Below are positions 32,884-34,589 of a DNA stretch of 34,589 bases, piece after piece; the stretch's first letter is position 1; each line of letters starts with the position of its first letter. Source of the stretch: Candidatus Moraniibacteriota bacterium (GTDB lineage: Bacteria > Patescibacteriota > Minisyncoccia > CAIUEV01 > JAHKAQ01). The translations under genes and the position numbers were made by a program. The stretch covers positions 1 to 34,589 of the forward strand of contig WJJX01000111.1 in the NCBI GenBank assembly GCA_014729445.1, read 5' to 3'. The notes beneath the pieces are model-generated. The model did no database searches and had not been told where the DNA came from. It was given only the letters and a program-made list of their open reading frames with translations.

Positions 32884-32950
32884 TGTTAAATCAGCTTTTG
32901 GAATCAGCCGGCCGGCCCAGACCAAGAATTGATTTAACAGCAGGGGCTGC
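32884..32950 (+). ncRNA. candidate structured RNA element
   Basis: TGTTAAATCA (32884-32893) is the exact reverse complement of TGATTTAACA (32930-32939). Inside it TTTTGG (32895-32900 region) pairs with CCAAGA (32922-32927), and a GCCGGCCGGC palindrome fills the loop. GCAG-GGG-CTGC (32940-32950) makes a second hairpin. A terminator-like hairpin follows. No protein gene explains this stretch, and it is much GC-richer than nearby spacers. I could not match it to 6S, SRP, tmRNA or RNase P RNA. Confidence 0.4.
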
Positions 32951-32963
32951 GTTTAAAGCCATG

Positions 32964-33000
32964 CAGCGGATATTCCGCTGTTGGGGTTTTTATCTTTTTA
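32964..33000 (+). terminator. intrinsic terminator on the + strand
   Basis: CAGCGGA (32964-32970) and TCCGCTG (32974-32980) form a perfect 7-bp stem with a TAT loop. Downstream is TTGGGGTTTTTATCTTTTTA. The T-rich tail is on the + strand only, so it ends a rightward transcript, although no + strand protein gene precedes it closely. It runs into the 3' end of the convergent GT4 gene. Confidence 0.6.
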
Positions 33001-34144
33001 ATATACCCTCATAGATTTGGAGAGTCTCTTTGGCGCAGGTTTCCCAGTCGAATCTTTCAATATTTTGAAGGCCGTTTTCGATCAGCTTTTTTCTTAAAGA
33101 TTTATTATGAATGGCTTTGTGAAGTTGGCTTACAAATTTATTTTTATTGTGCTTAATGTTAAATAAGATGCCGGCATCCTGGACAATTTCTTTGTGGCAG
33201 GAAAGATTGCTGGCCATTATAGGAACTTCGCTTTTCATAACTTCTGCCAGGGGGAGATTGAATCCTTCGTAAATGCTTGGAGAAACATATAAATGAGCCA
33301 TCGCGTAAACCACCGGGAGCTCTTCATTTTTGATGTATCCGATTAGTTTAACTCTTTCTCTGAGTACGGGATTCTGTTCTAGAATTTCGTCTATTCGTTC
33401 ATCATAATTTCGGGCTTTTTCTCCTCCAATTACCAAAACCGTTTCGTCGTCCTTGTAAAAAGAAATATAATTATTGAAAGCTTCGATTAGAAAAGGCAGA
33501 TTTTTTCGAGGCTGCAGAGAGCTTATGTTTAAAATATAGCGGTAAAAAAGGTTGTATTTCTTTCTGATTTTATTGATGAATTCATTTTTAAACTCTCTAA
33601 GGGGCTTGAAATTTTCCTTGTTGATTCCGTTGTAAACGGTACTTATTTTGGAGGAGGGGGTTTTATAATTTTTGGTGATTTCGTTTTTGGTGAAGTTGGA
33701 AACGGCAATTATATGATCCGCTCTTTTAAGGCTTCGGGGTATGAAAAAATTTAAAAGCAGTCTGTCTATGAACTGGATATACTCGGGATGCTTGAGAAAA
33801 GAAATATCGTGAATGGTGGTTATGAGTTTGGTTTTTTTAGGGAGGCGCAGGGGGGTTATGTATTGGACATGAACTAAATCGATTTTCTTTTCTTTGACGA
33901 ATTTAGCTAAAGAGTATTGCGTCCAGAAAATTTTATTGCCTGGAGTTAGGGTAACGATTTTGAAATTCTTGGGCAGTTTTCTTAGGATTCTTTTTGCAAT
34001 GGATTCTCCCTCATAGGAATCGGTGCATAAATAATAGCTGTTTCTACTGTCAATTTGAGCCAGATTTTTGATGAGATTGGTGATATAGATTTCGTCTCCG
34101 GTCTGTCTTTTTCCGATTTTTCTAATATCAAGGGCGATTTTCAT
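32990..34144 (-). CDS. GT4-family glycosyltransferase
   Basis: This is a 384-aa GT-B glycosyltransferase. The N-terminal domain is MKIALDIRKIGKRQTGDEIYI. The donor domain has LNISSLQPRKNLPFLIEAFN, VKLIGYI and the E-x7-E motif in SPSIYEGFNLPLAEVMKS. It is the third GT4 in the window and somewhat different from the pair at 23.9-26.4 kb (IYEGFNLP instead of LYEGFGLP). The sugar and acceptor are unknown. It starts at ATG 34142-34144 and has no Shine-Dalgarno. The 92-base gap to the ComM-like gene shows nothing notable. Confidence 0.92.
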   Translation of the reverse strand: MKIALDIRKIGKRQTGDEIYITNLIKNLAQIDSRNSYYLCTDSYEGESIAKRILRKLPKNFKIVTLTPGNKIFWTQYSLAKFVKEKKIDLVHVQYITPLRLPKKTKLITTIHDISFLKHPEYIQFIDRLLLNFFIPRSLKRADHIIAVSNFTKNEITKNYKTPSSKISTVYNGINKENFKPLREFKNEFINKIRKKYNLFYRYILNISSLQPRKNLPFLIEAFNNYISFYKDDETVLVIGGEKARNYDERIDEILEQNPVLRERVKLIGYIKNEELPVVYAMAHLYVSPSIYEGFNLPLAEVMKSEVPIMASNLSCHKEIVQDAGILFNIKHNKNKFVSQLHKAIHNKSLRKKLIENGLQNIERFDWETCAKETLQIYEGILKR

Positions 34145-34236
34145 GAAAATAACTGTTTAAAATTTAACTTAAGATGGCTTATTTCCATTTAATCAGGTTT
34201 TTCAAAAATTTCAAATTTAATTTTCGGGTTTTGAAT

Positions 34237-34589
34237 TTAGAAATTTTTTTCTTGATATTGGACCGCTTCCGCCAGGTGATTTGTATTGATTTTTTTTTGA
34301 TTGTCAAAATCGGCAATGGTTCTTGCCACTTTAAGGATTCTAAAATAGCTTCGGGTGGAAAAATCAAAAGCTTTAACGGCTTTTTTAAGGAAAATTTTAG
34401 CTTCCTTTTCCAAAGTGCAGAACTGGTAAATTTCTTCCTGGGTCATGGCCGAGTTTAAAAAAGTGGTTGAATTTTTGAATCTTTGTTTTTGGATTTCCCT
34501 GACTTTTTCAATCAAGAGTTTAAAACCGGAGGAGTTAATTTTTGATTTTTTTTGGAGTCTTTTAAATTTTACTTTGGGAACGTTTATGA
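34237..34589 (-). CDS. YifB/ComM-type Mg-chelatase-like ATPase, C-terminal part
   Basis: This is a partial gene. The frame is open to the window edge on the minus strand, so the N-terminal AAA+ core lies to the right. About 117 codons are visible. They match the C-terminal domain of YifB/ComM: EKVREIQKQRF, QFCTLEKEAKIFLKKAVKAF, and the highly conserved FDFSTRSYFRILKVARTIADFDNQ, ending HLAEAVQYQEKNF. The upstream NVPKVKFKRLQKK also fits. ComM is a ring helicase that promotes branch migration of incoming DNA during natural transformation. The stop is TAA at 34237. Confidence 0.88.
   Translation of the reverse strand, partial: INVPKVKFKRLQKKSKINSSGFKLLIEKVREIQKQRFKNSTTFLNSAMTQEEIYQFCTLEKEAKIFLKKAVKAFDFSTRSYFRILKVARTIADFDNQKKINTNHLAEAVQYQEKNF

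Noticed and set aside
32844..33017. A 57-codon ORF on the + strand (MKLADLGILVNIF...)
   Set aside because: It covers the inverted repeats and the terminator and overlaps the GT4 gene. It has no ribosome site and no recognisable family. A structured RNA explains the region better.
1..34589. CRISPR arrays, insertion sequences, phage or plasmid genes
   Set aside because: No regularly spaced repeats, transposase, integrase or phage structural motifs were seen on either strand.

Overview
This 34.6 kb window is AT-rich and densely coded, and comes from a bacterial chromosome. Its gene content suggests a Patescibacteria (CPR) genome, probably Parcubacteria-like. The pointers are a short Mur ligase without a full first domain, an isolated pilM, lamin-tail-domain secreted proteins, a DUF4012 membrane protein among GT4 glycosyltransferases, a VirB2-like pilin, tRNA genes without encoded CCA alongside a cca gene, and almost no Shine-Dalgarno motifs. 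The lineage call is an inference from gene families. There is no rRNA in the window to confirm it. I see no insertion sequence, phage gene or CRISPR array.

Layout. Positions 1-4245 (+) hold the end of a TPR protein, tRNA-Thr(GGT), rpsB, tsf and gyrB. gyrB carries one in-frame TGA at a conserved glycine codon. Positions 4247-13257 run mostly leftward. They hold pilM, a membrane coiled-coil protein, an AlkD-like repair protein, tRNA-Arg(TCG), a VirB2-like pilin, a lamin-tail protein, dnaN and dnaA. A single OmpR-type regulator in this stretch lies on the + strand. Positions 13316-18189 run rightward: membrane protein A, scpA, membrane protein B, scpB and a small coiled-coil protein. The divergence at 13.3 kb and the dnaA/dnaN pair put a plausible replication origin at about 11.6-13.3 kb.

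Positions 18192-25062 (-) carry gpmI, cca, a metallophosphoesterase with inserted membrane helices, a MurE-like ligase and a GT4 glycosyltransferase. Positions 25224-29024 (+) carry a second GT4 and the DUF4012 protein. Then come an L,D-transpeptidase (-), an unknown membrane protein (+), a LysM/CHAP wall hydrolase (-), a third GT4 (-) and the C-terminal end of a YifB/ComM-type ATPase (-). An apparently untranslated structured element with a terminator lies between the LysM/CHAP gene and the third GT4.

The genes group into three themes. The first is chromosome replication and segregation (dnaA, dnaN, gyrB, scpA/scpB). The second is the cell envelope (MurE-like ligase, L,D-transpeptidase, LysM/CHAP hydrolase, three GT4 enzymes, DUF4012). 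The third is surface appendages and DNA handling (pilM, VirB2-like pilin, lamin-tail protein, ComM). The observations I rate highest are the glycine-position TGA in gyrB, two membrane proteins with a related extracytoplasmic domain that bracket scpA, and the candidate structured RNA near 32.9 kb.
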